Source: Spongilla lacustris
Lineage: Eukaryota > Porifera > Demospongiae > Spongillida > Spongillidae
DNA length: 64,000 bases
NCBI GenBank assembly: GCA_949361645.1
Contig: OX442435.1
Span: forward strand, 4,264,220-4,328,219
Direction of reading: 5' to 3'
Notes under the pieces: model-generated
What the model was told of the DNA's origin: nothing
Databases searched by the model: none
What the model saw: only the letters and a program-made list of their open reading frames with translations
Shown: one piece after another, positions 50,060 to 61,231 of the stretch
Position numbering within the stretch: position 1 is the stretch's first letter
Layout of the letters: the number at the start of each line of letters is the position of its first letter
Translations under genes and position numbers: made by a program

Positions 50060-51335
50060 GAACATTGTCGACACTTCACCATCCAGAAAAGATTCTGTAT
50101 GGGCCAGGAAATCAGAAATTGTTGGTGAGAGGCTATTTCTTTGGAACCCTAAAGCATGGAAGAAAAGAAGTCAAGCAAGAGATATATGTTCTTCCCGAAC
50201 TGCAAACACCACTGCTTGGAAGACCTGCTATCAAATCTCTAGGCCTCTTACAGCGAAGCAGTGCAACAGAAATATCCCAAGTTGTTCAAAGGATTAGGAA
50301 TACAGGGACCAGAATACAAGCTATGGATGAAATAGGGAGCCACACCATTTGCTATCACAACACCAAGAAGGGTAGCCACACCTTTACTACCTAAAGTCAA
50401 AGCAGAGTTGAAACGGATGGAAGAACTTGGGGGTAATATCAAGTGTAGAAGAACCAACCAATTGGTGTGCAGGGATGGTAGTAGTACTGAAGGCAAATGG
50501 GTATGTCAGAATTTGTGTTGATCTCACCAAGCTAAATGAGAATGTGTATAGAGAGAATCACCCTCTGCCGGTTGTTGACCAAATCTTAATGCAACTCACT
50601 GGAGCAAAATTGTTCAGATGCCAATTCAGGGTTTTGGCAGATCCCATTGGCTCGTGATTCAGCCTTGTTGACAACATTAATAACTCCATCTGGGCATTTC
50701 TGCTTTAATCCTTGCCATTTGGCATAACATCTGCCCCTGAATTGTTCCAGAAGCGAATATCTATGATTCTTGGTGATATGGATGGAGTGGTGTGTTTAGT
50801 CAAGAATTCAGTCAATTCAGCTACCGAAGCAGAGGAAACACTAGTGATGGATGAAATTGCTAAAAACAGGAACAGTGATGTGTCTGAGAGTGACCCAGAA
50901 GATGCCACTCAGGAGAGGATTGATGAGGCACAGGATTCAGTGGAAACTCATGCAAACATGGATGTGTCATCTGAGTCACTAGTGAGCATTAGATGATCAA
51001 GATCATCAGCATGAAAGGATGGAACCACAGGATATGAACCACAGGATGTGAACCACAGGATGTAGTGGAAACTGATAATGGGGACAATGGCATGTCTGAG
51101 GGAGATACAAACACTACTCACCAAAAATATGCTACCCAGGAGATGATTCAGCAAAAGGGGACTGTAGAAGCTGATGCAGGGGAAAGAATAGAGTTCAGGG
51201 ATCCACCCCAACAGAGTGACTCTGAAGAACATGAGGGTCCTGTTGCATGAAAATCCAGATGGACAACAACAAGAAGTGGAAGGATATCTAAACCACCTGA
51301 CAGATACTAACTGACACTACAGTGAAAGGGGAGAT
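50060..51335 (+). pseudogene. Gypsy-type LTR retrotransposon relic, internally deleted
   Basis: In order: protease end (TPLLGRPAIKSLGLL, about 50200), RT N-terminus (GVISSVEEPTNW, then VRICVDLTKLNENV and HPLPVVDQIL, 50427-50620), RT middle (LPFGITSAPELFQKRIS, about 50710-50765). A deletion then removes the RT active site, RNase H and most of the integrase. A Glu/Asp-rich tail follows, ending TRSGRISKPPDRY at about 51260-51305. A purine tract (GAAAGGGGAGA) at 51325-51336 precedes a probable LTR start at TGTATTGTAG. Confidence 0.8.
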
Positions 51336-51336
51336 G

Positions 51337-52518
51337 TATTGTAGTAATATTATTAGGATGCGCATACGCAGGATGTTCTATTATTAAAATCGTTGATATT
51401 GAGGTGGTGATTGATATTGTTACATAGGTATTTGGCACACACTACAGTCATGACAAAATGGCCCTTCGCATATAAATGCTTTGTTTGAATCACTTATAAC
51501 GTTTGAATGGTGATGGGTATTTCCAAGCACCTAACTCACCATAACATAAAGTTGAGACTTGTGCACCCTTAGCCCCACGTGTGTGCAGTGCATCTGCTGG
51601 CACCACCAACCAGCACTAGAGCAATGCTGTCATGTGATTTGATATACAAATGGCGGTGTTGTCCTGTCATGTATAAGTCATCTTGGTGGTTGCTCATTGG
51701 GTAGGTAAAAAGTGCGAAGATGAGCAGTTCAGCGGACATATAGAGGTATGGGGTACAGAGAGAGCTGGGAATATGAAGACTTCCTAGAACATGGAGATGT
51801 GAGGGTTGCTGAGGGTGAGAATTAGGCCATGGGAGACAACTGTGATGGCTGACAGCTGTAGGCTTTGGTGGCATCCTACTGCATGGAACCGTGGGTCCAT
51901 GGTTTTGCATGTAGTATGACACTACTGTAGGCCACTGAGAGATGGCAGACACTATGTAGGCTTCCTGTAGCTGTTGATGCTTTCTAGTGGACAGAGAGGT
52001 AGGCTATGGAACAACCTGTAATGGCTGACAGAGCTGTGGGTGCCTTACCACATGCAGAACTGTGGGCTATGGAGGCTTCCTAGTCAACAGAGTGTAAGCC
52101 ATTGAATTACGGCAAACAGGGTTGTGGGCTACTATGGATTTGGGAGGCCCAAATAAAGCTGTGGGCTGTGGAGGCTTGCCGACTTTGCTTACAATAATCA
52201 TTCCACTTTCACAATGCTAAAGCTGTATATGTACACTAGTATGTGTGAAGCCTTGGGTTGTCAGTGGTGAATAGTACTAGTACTAGTAAGAGTATAATAG
52301 TTGTCTGGCCATTTTTCCAGTTGCCGTCATTCCTCCAGCTCCTACTGGGTCTGGTTTGTCAACAGTAAGCCCAGTTCTGGCCTTGATTGTCTCCTGAATG
52401 AATTTCTTTACCACCCTTAAAGGCTTTAGTCTGGTTTAACAATTCGAACTATTTTGAGTCCTGCATGGAGCTCTGAAGTACACTGTGTTACGTTGCTCTG
52501 TTGTTGCGTAGTTTTGTT
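51337..52518. repeat. Probable 3' LTR / direct repeat copy 1
   Basis: It starts right after the Gypsy polypurine tract. From about 51496 to 52518 it is repeated at 53250-54191, including GGTATTTCCAAGCACCTAAC-like and GCTCTGTTGTTGCGTAGTTT ends. Non-coding; short minus-strand frames shared by both copies are incidental. Confidence 0.65.
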
Positions 52519-52599
52519 GCCTTGGCCTGCTTTAGATCAACAAAAGTGGAGTGAGGAAGGTCTATGCACTGTACAAGAGATGAGAGGGACTGTGATGTT

Positions 52600-53170
52600 T
52601 AGAGATGAGGAATATTCAAAGAAGCTGATGCAGTGGGGTTATAATTAGGTAGAGCAAGACCACCAATGCGTGATGGAAGAGCGATAAGATCCCTCTCAGT
52701 ATCACTGATGCTGTCACGTCCTGTGATGGAAGGAATGAAATGGAGCCTGATTGCATCCTCAGGTGGCTGGAGGAGTGATAATATGTCTGGTATGGTGCGA
52801 AGGTAGAAAGTCCAAAGCCCAGACACACCGTGAACAAAAGCATAGTAGGCGGCATGAGGTTGAGTCTTGGGGATCAAGGATAAATTGAGAATGGTAGAGG
52901 TTCACACTTTCACTTTGTCGCTGATTAAACTCTCTAGACTCCCTAGTGCCGCACCAAGATGGCGCTTACCTCAGACGTTATACCAGAAAATAGTTCTTTT
53001 GCATAATTCTCATGTTGTGATTTAACAATCAACCATGTTTTCCCAGGGTTGACAAAGTATCCATAGGAGGGACCAGAAGATGACAGCATGGTCCACCAGG
53101 CCGTAAGATTGAGTGCCTGGGTGTTTGTGCTCTGCAATTTTGAATGCGACACTACTGTAGGCCACTGAGA
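52600..53170 (-). pseudogene. Reverse transcriptase fragment of an endonuclease-type LINE
   Basis: Minus strand reads SGPSYGYFVNPGKTWLIVKS (about 53090-53030), then KTQPHAAYYAFVHGVSGLWT (about 52865-52800), then IPDILSLLQPPEDAIRLHFI and LPSRIGGLALPNYNPTASAS. These are the post-catalytic blocks of the RT in the LINE family seen elsewhere in the window. It lies between the two direct-repeat copies. Confidence 0.75.
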
Positions 53171-53249
53171 GATGGCAGACACTATGTAGGCTTCCTGTAG
53201 CTGTTGAGGCTTTCTAGTGGACAGAGAGGTAGGCAATGGAACAACCTGT

Positions 53250-54191
53250 TTGAATGGTAATGTGTATTTCCAAGCACCTAACTCACCATATCACAAAGCT
53301 GAGACTTGTGCACCCTAGCCCAAAGTGCGTGTAGTGCATCTGCAGGCACCACCTACCAGCACTAGAGTAATGCTGTCATGTGATTTGATGGTGTTGTCCT
53401 GTCATGTATCAGTCATCTTGGTGGTTGCTCATTGGGTAGGTAAAATGAGTGAAGATGAGCGATTCAGCGGACATGTAGAGGTGTAGGGTATGGAGAGAGC
53501 TGGAAATATGAAGAATCCAGATATGAGGGTTGCTGAGGGTGAGAATTAGGCCATGGGAGACAACTGCGATGACTGACACTGTAGGTTTTGGTGGCATCCT
53601 ACTGCATGGAACCGTGGGTCCACGGTTTTGCATGTAGTATGACACTACTGTAGGCCACTGAGAGATGGCAGACACTATGTAGGCTTCCTGTAGCTGTTGA
53701 TGCTTTCCAGTGGACAGAGAGGTAGGCAATGGAGGCACCTGTGATGGCTGACAGAGCTGTGGGTGCCCTACCACATGCAGAACTGTGGGCTATGGAGGCT
53801 TCCTGGTCGACAGAGTGTAGGCCATTGAATTACGGCAGACAGGGTTGTAGACTACTATGGATTTGATATTCCACTTTCACAATGCTAAAGCTGTATATGT
53901 ACACTAGTATGTGTGAAGCCTTGGGTTGTCAGTGGTGAATAGTACTAGTACTAGTAAGAGTCATAGGAGTCATAATAGTTGTCTGGCCATCTTTCCTGTT
54001 GCCATAGTTCCTCCAGCTCCTACTGGGTCTGGTTTGTCAACAGTAAGCCCAGTTCTGGCCTTGATTGTCTCCTGAATGAATTTCTTTACAACCCTTAAAG
54101 GCTTTAGTCTGGTTTAACAATTCGAACTATTTTAAGTTCTGGAGCTCTGAAGTACACTGCATTACGTTGCTCTGTTGTTGCGTAGTTTTGT
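53250..54191. repeat. Direct repeat copy 2 (probable LTR)
   Basis: Matches 51496-52518 with small deletions over about 0.95 kb. A further 110-bp piece of the same repeat sits at 53139-53247. Together these suggest LTR fragments from two insertions or a local duplication. Confidence 0.75.
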
Positions 54192-54699
54192 GTGTGCCAG
54201 GACTCAGCAATGTCACACTTCTTTCAATCTGCTAAGGTATTTCAATGCCTTAATCTGTATTTCACTAACTAAAGAGTACATGCCAATGACTGTAATGTCT
54301 GTATTCCAGTTAGTTTGACAGCTACGAATACCCTTTTACATAAATTTAACATTATTTAAATTTATGGCACTGCAACAGTCCACTATAGCTAGTTCTAAGT
54401 ACAGTAATGATATATGTAAATGCAAGGTTTCATTGTGGGTCAGTTTGGACATATTTTAGAAAAGTGACCTAAAAACTGATGCTAAGGCAATGCAGAGCTG
54501 TGTGTTGCCTATCTCTTGTATAACAGGGACACTGGGATTGATATTTATTTCTGCAATTCACTGCCAAGAGGACCAATGGCCCCACCCCCAATGAAACCCT
54601 GATATTCTAGCACACAGAAGTCGTTTATGTAGTGCACTTGTAATAAATGACTGACTGCTATTTCGATTTTAGTGGCAAGCTTCAAATCCATAAGTTAGG

Positions 54700-55090
54700 G
54701 TGGATCACACTCGTCCAGCTCATGTGCTAGTGAGAGACTGGGCAAAAGGCAAGCCGGCAGCCTTTGATGTCACAGTCACGTCTTCTCTTACCCCTGATAT
54801 TTTGGCTGAGGCAAGGATGAGGGTGGGTGTTGCTATTGAAGCTGCAGAAAGAATATAGCACACAGCCAACGACCTGAAATGTGCTGAACTAGGCTGGGTG
54901 TGTGTATACTGCAATTGGGGTGAGGAGGCAAGAAGAACCTTCGCTCTACTGGCTACACACTTAGCCTTCAGCTCTTCATTTCACAAAGGAACCCTAGGGT
55001 GATCAGTGACATGTTTGGGAGGCTAGATATTACCCTGGTGAGAGCCAGGCTAGGAATGTGGTCCTAATGATTTCAAATAATAATAATAAC
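54700..55090 (+). pseudogene. LINE 3' fragment with (AAT)n tail
   Basis: Plus strand reads HVLVRDWAKGKPAAFDVTVT, LKCAELGWVCV and MFGRLDI, with internal stops, then ends in AATAATAATAATAACG at about 55075-55092. Same family and same tail as fragments A-C at 31.6-33.7 kb, opposite orientation. Confidence 0.72.
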
Positions 55091-55549
55091 GATGTTAGTT
55101 TAGTGGTGTCACTTTATTTGTGTCACATGTATAATTATGTTTTGTAAACTGTGCACAATAAAAGTAAATCTGGGCCTCACATAATTAAATTCATAACGTG
55201 ATCATAGGCTGTACTGTAGAGCGTCTGCAAACATAGACTTGTGGTAGTAACCACTAGATCTTGGGTTCATTACATGTACTTGTACATACCAAAGATACCA
55301 TACATTGTACATGTAAGAGTCATGGCTTCCACCCCTTTATGTGAACAAGAGGGTGAGAGAGATTCCACCTGTCAAAACTATTGAACCATAGACACTATCA
55401 GACGAACACAGTCCTTTTCGGGCAATAATGTATTCATTGCTTGTTCACACTACGTACATGTACAGATGACAATACGACTTTGATGTGACGAAACATATTT
55501 ATCAATTATCGTACCCGACCTTCCGCCAAAAAGCCGAGGTCGAGCTACA

Positions 55550-55612
55550 TATATATATAATTTATAATAATAATTATAATTATTATACCAGGTATATATA
55601 TATATATCATCT
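55550..55612. repeat. AT-rich microsatellite with inverted arms
   Basis: Runs of TATATA flank AATTATAATTATTATA. Nothing coding is supportable between 55,100 and 56,800: the frames near 56,058-56,480 lack ATG or family features, although MAFAGKRFRPLAAHNKSSTK from 56276 could be a small first exon. Confidence 0.4.
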
Positions 55613-56940
55613 GATTATGTTTTGTGTCCAAGTCGCTAACAGTGTTACGTGTACAAAAACACATGCATGCAAGTAACCTACGATGAACATCAGTATAGCG
55701 ATCGGTGCACGTAGATGTACAGTGGTGTACTGGATGTGTGCAAATTTTTTACTTGGTACTCACACACACATGTACGCTCTAATTAAACCGTCACACTTCG
55801 TAGCCATCATGCAGTAACGTCCGCTTAATGACACAATTAACTCACCAAAATTTTTCGGCTGCGTACAGTTGCACAAGGCGACCGAGGGTAGAAAGAGGAA
55901 TATCATCGCCAGTAGCATGCCACCCAAGCTATAGTGGGCATACCCATTCGTTAAAAATGGCCATTATTTAACACGCTATATGAAGTATTAAGTGGTGCTA
56001 TTATTATTAATCACGTGATCCTCAAAATTCATAATCGCTTCTGTTACGATCAATATTTCATCCCCAGCCTCTAATTCTGGTCCCCGGAATGAGCTTCATG
56101 ATTTGCAATGGGATGCAAATTCGATAAAATACGGATACATGTAGCAAAGCACCCGATGCTACAACTAGTAATGTACCGGCAGTATAGTCTGGGGACCAGA
56201 TCAAGAGGGTTTTGCAAGGCAGTACCGCAGGAATGCTAATTATGTAACTGATGCTTATTGTGGGCGTTTCTATCATGGCGTTCGCTGGCAAACGCTTTAG
56301 ACCACTGGCGGCACATAACAAGAGCAGTACAAAGTATAACAGCAGGAAACGGAACCATTGTGTCGCTACCAACACTAGGCGGTCCAGGGAAATCGATGTG
56401 TTTCTTTATATACTTCCATTTTTGTTTGATTCTCTACGGAACGTCCAAGGCTCCATTATGCTTTTAATATGCTCACTGTGACTCTTTGCATAAATGTAAC
56501 ATTTAGAAACGCCCTCAATAGGCATGCCATGAAAACAATTACGTTAATCAGCAAGCGGTGCTGGAATTACATTCCTGGCACTTCTACATGAGGAATGATG
56601 AAATCATTAAATAAAACTAGAGGGACAACCGAGAAACGCATCACTTATCTATTTGTGTCGCATTCAAAAGGCAACACTAAAATCTATGGTTTGTCGTCCC
56701 CTTTCCCCCTTCGTTCCGAATAACTCGAGCTAGAAACAGTTTTGAAGAACGCATGTTATCATTAAGGTCGGCATACACGGGGCGACTACCTGCCGCATGC
56801 AACTTGGGTAAAACAGTGGCGTATCCAGAGAGGGTGCTCCGGGTGCTTGAGCACCCCCTCGTCAGAATTGTAACCATTAATTTTTCCGTATTTGCTGTGC
56901 GCCAAACAAAGGCCCCACTTAATTTTTGTATCAGAACCGA

Positions 56941-57048
56941 ACTGCACCCCCCCCCCCCCCCACTTTTGGTATCGGACCTGAAGCGAACTGCACCCCCCCC
57001 CCCCCCCCCCCCCCCCCACTTTTCGTATCGGACCTGAAGCGAACTGCA

Positions 57049-57080
<32 letters not shown>

Positions 57081-57145
57081 TTTCGTATCGGACCTGAAGC
57101 GGACTGCACCCCCCCCCCCCCCCCCCCCCCCCCCCCCTTTTCCCC
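56941..57145. repeat. Poly-C minisatellite (about four units)
   Basis: Repeated unit of 15-30 C followed by ACTTTTCGTATCGGACCTGA and AGCGAACTGCA. Units differ mainly in C-run length. Translations are artefactual poly-Pro or poly-Gly. Confidence 0.9.
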
Positions 57146-57177
57146 CCACTTTTCACATCGGGCCTTAGTTGGGCGTA

Positions 57178-57212
57178 GCCCGACCTTCGCGTATTGGCGG
57201 AAGGTCGGGTAC
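57178..57212. repeat. Short hairpin CCCGACCTTCGCG / GGAAGGTCGGG
   Basis: Inverted arms CCCGACCTTC and GAAGGTCGGG around a short CGCGTATTGGCG loop. A related CCCGACCTTCCGCC occurs at about 55513. Confidence 0.6.
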
Positions 57213-57259
57213 CAAACCCGCACAGTTTTTGTACAAGCTGCAACGGGGATTGCAGTCCA

Positions 57260-57815
57260 ATCAGAATGCAGCGGGCAATTATCACCTAATCAACATACAC
57301 AAGTGCATGTTTATTCATTCAATGTACAGCTGGGAGTTGTATGGAGATAACAGTAGTGAGTGTGTGATCGAGGCGGCCATGGAACTAGGCTACTCTTCAA
57401 TGAAGCTAATCTTTAAAACAGGTTTCTACCCATTCCATTAAAGGCCTAAAAACAACCTATGTGTCTCTGGTTACTGACAAGTCAGTTCTTGATGAAGTCT
57501 CACAGGGAAATTTCCAGTTGGTGTTTTTCACACCAGAGATGCTCATAGGCAGTAAGAGATGGAGGAATATGCTTACAGGAGATTTGTATTCTGAGAGGCT
57601 TGAAAGCGTTTGTCATTGATGAGGCACACTGTGTTAAGAAATGGTATGTATTATAGCCATAACAATAGGGGAACAACCTTCAGGTATGTGTTGGCAAGGT
57701 GAAGTACGCAGCTTGATCCCATCATCCGTACATGTTATGGCACTTACAGCAACAGCTAATTCTAGTGATCGCATAGCAGTGACGCAAATGATAGGACAAG
57801 CAGACCCCATGTAAA
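57260..57815 (+). pseudogene. RecQ-like helicase fragment, plus strand (motif II region)
   Basis: The 5' part (57350-57400) encodes CVIEAAMELGYSS. Then GLKTTYVSLVTDKSVLD, FQLVFFTPEMLIGSKRW and the DEAH box VIDEAHCVKKW at about 57610-57645. After a frame change come VRSLIPSSVHVMALTATAN and IGQADPM near 57700-57812. The order matches RecQ helicase motifs Ib, II and III, but stops and shifts break it. A foldback element starts 13 bp later. Confidence 0.75.
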
Positions 57816-57827
57816 CAATGATTAAAT

Positions 57828-58626
57828 GGGACAGTGTCCAGCAAAATCGGGCTTGTGGGGTTATAATTTTATCACTATAAAAGTTGCACGTTGTACTAAA
57901 GAACACATCTTCGCGACGGTACTATGTTTTCCTTTCAAATTTTGTACACTTGTTCCCACACCATTTCTCTGCGTGAAAATCGATTTTTGTGATCCAAACA
58001 TTTTCCGTGCCGTGGATACAACAATCGTTAACCCCGCGGGTTAGAATTCCTTATTTCTCCACGTACGAGTGTTGAAAACGCGTCATAGAGGAGTCCTGTA
58101 GCTATTGATTTGTTCTGTTCGTTAATTTCTATATCATCCGTTACGGAGATACAGTTGAACAAACTACGGGCACGTTTTCCCGCTTGATTCGCGCCAATGA
58201 TTTTGGCCCGCTCAGTGAATGGGAAGGCGGTGATTATATCATTGGCGCGAATCAAGCGGGAAAATGTGCCTGTAGTTTGCTCAACTGTATCTCCGTAACC
58301 GATGATTCAGAAACTAACGAACAGAACAAATCAATAGCTACAGGACTCCTCTATGCACACTCCGAATTTGACACGTTTTCAACACTCGTACGTGGAGAAA
58401 TGTGGATTTCTAACCCGCGGGGTTAACGATTTTTGTATCCACGGCACGGAAAAGGTGTAGATCACAAAAATCGATTTACACACAGAGAAATGGTGTGGAA
58501 ACAAGTGTATGAAATTTGAAAGGAAAAGGTAGTACCGTCGCGAAGATGTGTTGTTTAGTACAACATGCAATTTTTATAGTGATAAAATTATAACCCCACA
58601 AGCCCGATTTTGCTGGACACTGTCCC
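57828..58626. mobile_element. GGGACAGTGTCC foldback element, copy 1 (799 bp)
   Basis: Ends GGGACAGTGTCCAGCAAAAT and its inverse; arms of about 380 bp cover nearly the whole element, with a small loop near 58215. The flanks both read AAAT (possible 4-bp duplication). The terminal GGACAGTGTCC is itself a near palindrome. It lies exactly between the two inverted RecQ-like fragments. Confidence 0.88.
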
Positions 58627-59050
58627 AAATAAAGCATCCATTTCCTGATCTTACCTGGTTTTTCATGATGGCCACTAGAGGGGAAACTACAACGACAATG
58701 GAATAGCCCCGCTCTTTCTTCTGACATTTATCAAACGCCTCTGGCAAGCAAGCATAACAGAGGCTATTACCAAAACTCGTGGGTAGAATAGCAAATACGT
58801 CCAGTGCCTTCAATTAGAGCCACAGCTACTTCGACCTGTTCAGGCGTCATTGAAGAGTAGCCTAGTTCCATGGCCGCCTCGATCACACATTCACAACTGT
58901 TATCTCCATACAACTCCCAGCTGTACATTAAACGAATAAACACCTATGTATGTTGATTAGGTGATAATTGCCCGCATCGAAATGCTGCATTCTGGCAATC
59001 CCTGTTGCAGCTTGTACAAAAACTGGTTAAGTCATAACCAAACCTATGCA
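58627..59050 (-). pseudogene. RecQ-like helicase fragment, minus strand (motif I region)
   Basis: Minus strand reads CVIEAAMELGYSSMTPEQVE (about 58890-58835), then in a shifted frame LDVFAILPTSFGNSLCYACL (about 58800-58745) and IVVVVSPLVAIMKNQ at a GTAAGA donor (about 58655). The Walker A motif, normally LPTGFGKS in RecQ proteins, reads LPTSFGNS, so the catalytic Lys is lost. Together with the frameshift, this copy is dead. About 130 bp at its 5' side duplicates 57260-57400 in inverse orientation. Confidence 0.78.
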
Positions 59051-59725
59051 TACGTTTAGCTTCTTCATCAACACTTTCTTCTTCACATTCATTTACGTTA
59101 TACGATGTTCCAATCAGATTTCTTTCTTTTCCCTTTGTCTTCCATCGAACAAATGAAAATGTATTCCGATCAGTCAGACTATGCATGCGGGTGCGAGGAT
59201 CGAGCGTTAACGTCTTTAAGATTGACAAAGATACGGTATATACCTTAAAGTACCATGCACGAATAAGTGTCCCCCCTCCGCCCCCACCGAAAAAAATGTT
59301 TCGTCCTTAAACGAGCGTATCTTTGTAATCATGAACGCAGTTGCGAGCTGTTCTTTAAAATCTTGTTGCGATACCAGTTCTTTCTTGAAATGTTGAAACA
59401 GGTACGCGGAAGCGTTAATGATTACGAAAATACGCTCGTTTAAACACGAGACTTTTTTCTTTTGGTGGGGGCGGAGGAGGAGTATTCTAATTACACATGA
59501 TACGGTCAAATTTAATTTTTTTCAATAGTACTAAATTGCACGGCGGCCGGGCGTCTGAAGGCCTTGGTTCCAACAAGTGATTGCCGATTAAAGTGCTGAT
59601 TTACGTATCGGAAAAATAAATTGTTACAACCTTTCAGTTTTAAGGCGCCCCTTGTGCTCGATGGCGCCCCCATTTTTAAGCCCCTGCCCCCCTGGCCACC
59701 ACGCCACTGTTTGCCGGTGGTACCG

Positions 59726-59887
59726 CAGTCTCGCAAGCCAGACGTACTATGATGTGGACTGGGGACTAGCACGAATAGTACTACTCGTGCTAGTCCCCAG
59801 TCCACGTCTTCGTACGGTACGTCGAAGTACGTCTGGCTTAATTGCGAGACTGGGGGGGGGGGGGGGGGGGGAGGGGGGGGGGGGGGG
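59726..59887. mobile_element. Small foldback element (127 bp) followed by a poly-G run
   Basis: Inverted arms CAGTCTCGCAAGCCAGACGT and its inverse, with an inner perfect hairpin GGACTGGGGACTAGCACGA. It is immediately followed by about 35 bases of nearly pure G at 59852-59887. Confidence 0.82.
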
Positions 59888-60603
59888 TATCCCCCTAAAT
59901 CTGCCGCCGCAAGCCGGTATGAATACGGAGGGTATCTATAAGCTAGGCACTCAAATGCTTTTATATTAGTTGTAACTGCGCATGCATAACTGAATGGCGC
60001 GGTTTTAACTATTTCTATAGATGACCATACACATGCATGCATTTGCAATATTACCAGCTGATTTGATTCCGGCAGAGTATCCGAAGCGGTCAAAAAAACT
60101 ATATGATTGAAGGAAAGAACTCCGCACTTATTTTTCGAGGAATCCCGAATCCCGATAGAGGTAACGTGCACGTTGAAAATATTTGCGCCGAGAAACTGAA
60201 ACATACATGTGCGTTATATAGTAACACTACAATCCGCGAGACCATGGCGAGACGGAAAGACTTGCATGTACGATATTATAATTATAATTTATTACATGTA
60301 CATGTGTCGCGTAATATAACTACCAACAGGCCAACAACCGGCACAGGGAAGCACTACTGCCACCCAGGAACTCGTCATCAATCATTCCAAAATGTCACAG
60401 CTATGGGTGGACCACATCACCATATGCATGTTGCCAAAGAACAACTTTTTTCTTGAGACTTTTGAAAGTACTATTAAGTAGACCTTATTGCGCTGATGAA
60501 GGCCGTAATGTAATTGAATATAAAAAATAATAATAATAATTTTTATTTATTTTGCATGATGATTATTGATAAACCAGTAATTATTCATACAATAATTATG
60601 AAA

Positions 60604-60794
60604 TAGTCCTTCAATTAATATTTTAATGATAGTATGTTATTAAAAAAAAAAAAAAAAACCTACCACCTATACATTATCATTATTAAATGTTCTCCGAGAA
60701 ACCTCCAGCAGCCAGCATCAGGGATCTCAACATTATAGTTTTAAAAAAATAAAAAATAACATGCACTATCATTAAAATATTAATTGAAGGACTA
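60604..60794. repeat. Perfect 30-bp inverted repeat with 131-bp loop
   Basis: TAGTCCTTCAATTAATATTT plus TAATGATAGT at 60604-60633 is exactly inverted at 60765-60794. The loop contains a poly-A run and no gene. It is AT-rich and MITE-like. Confidence 0.82.
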
Positions 60795-61079
60795 TATTCA
60801 TTGATGATTTTTACTATATTATAATTGAACAAAAAAAAATGAAAAAGTTTTACATAGCTGAGAGGTAGACCTTGCTGTCAGCTAGCAATTGCAAGGTCAA
60901 TGGATGATGTGGCCTGTGGTATGATGAGTGGGAACCACGAAGGCACATGACAGCTGATCTTAGTAGGGAGAAGCTCACTTTGCAACGAAGCCAGAATAAT
61001 GTATTGTTTATGGGGTGTGAAATATAGATGTGTTTAAATGCAGGGTGTGGGATCATTTTAGGAATTTTTTAGGATGAGT

Positions 61080-61081
<2 letters not shown>

Positions 61082-61110
<29 letters not shown>
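61082..61110. repeat. (CA)n microsatellite
   Basis: Continuous CA run of about 29 bp downstream of receptor gene B. Confidence 0.9.
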
Positions 61111-61116
<6 letters not shown>

Positions 61117-61231
61117 ACACTTTTAAAAGCATTCTTTAATACCCAGCTAGTTCACGAATGCTGTAGAATCGTGCTCATGAGTCAAGATAAAACAGTGGAT
61201 ACACATTATGTAAAAACTGAAATGCATGACA

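Noticed and set aside
56677..57285. Long minus-strand frame rich in Gly, and its Pro-rich plus-strand counterpart
   Set aside because: Created by the poly-C minisatellite.
56815..59711. CAGTGGCG at 56815 and CGCCACTG at 59711 as ends of one large transposon around the RecQ pieces
   Set aside because: Only 8 bp match and no target duplication at the flanks; probably coincidental.
60103..60456. 117-codon plus-strand frame
   Set aside because: Irregular composition, His/Thr-rich, no recognisable domain, splice context or family signature.
60850..61056. Minus frame with SFSLLRSAVMCLRGSHSSYH
   Set aside because: Resembles a repeat-derived peptide seen in other invertebrate mobile elements, but too short and isolated to assign.
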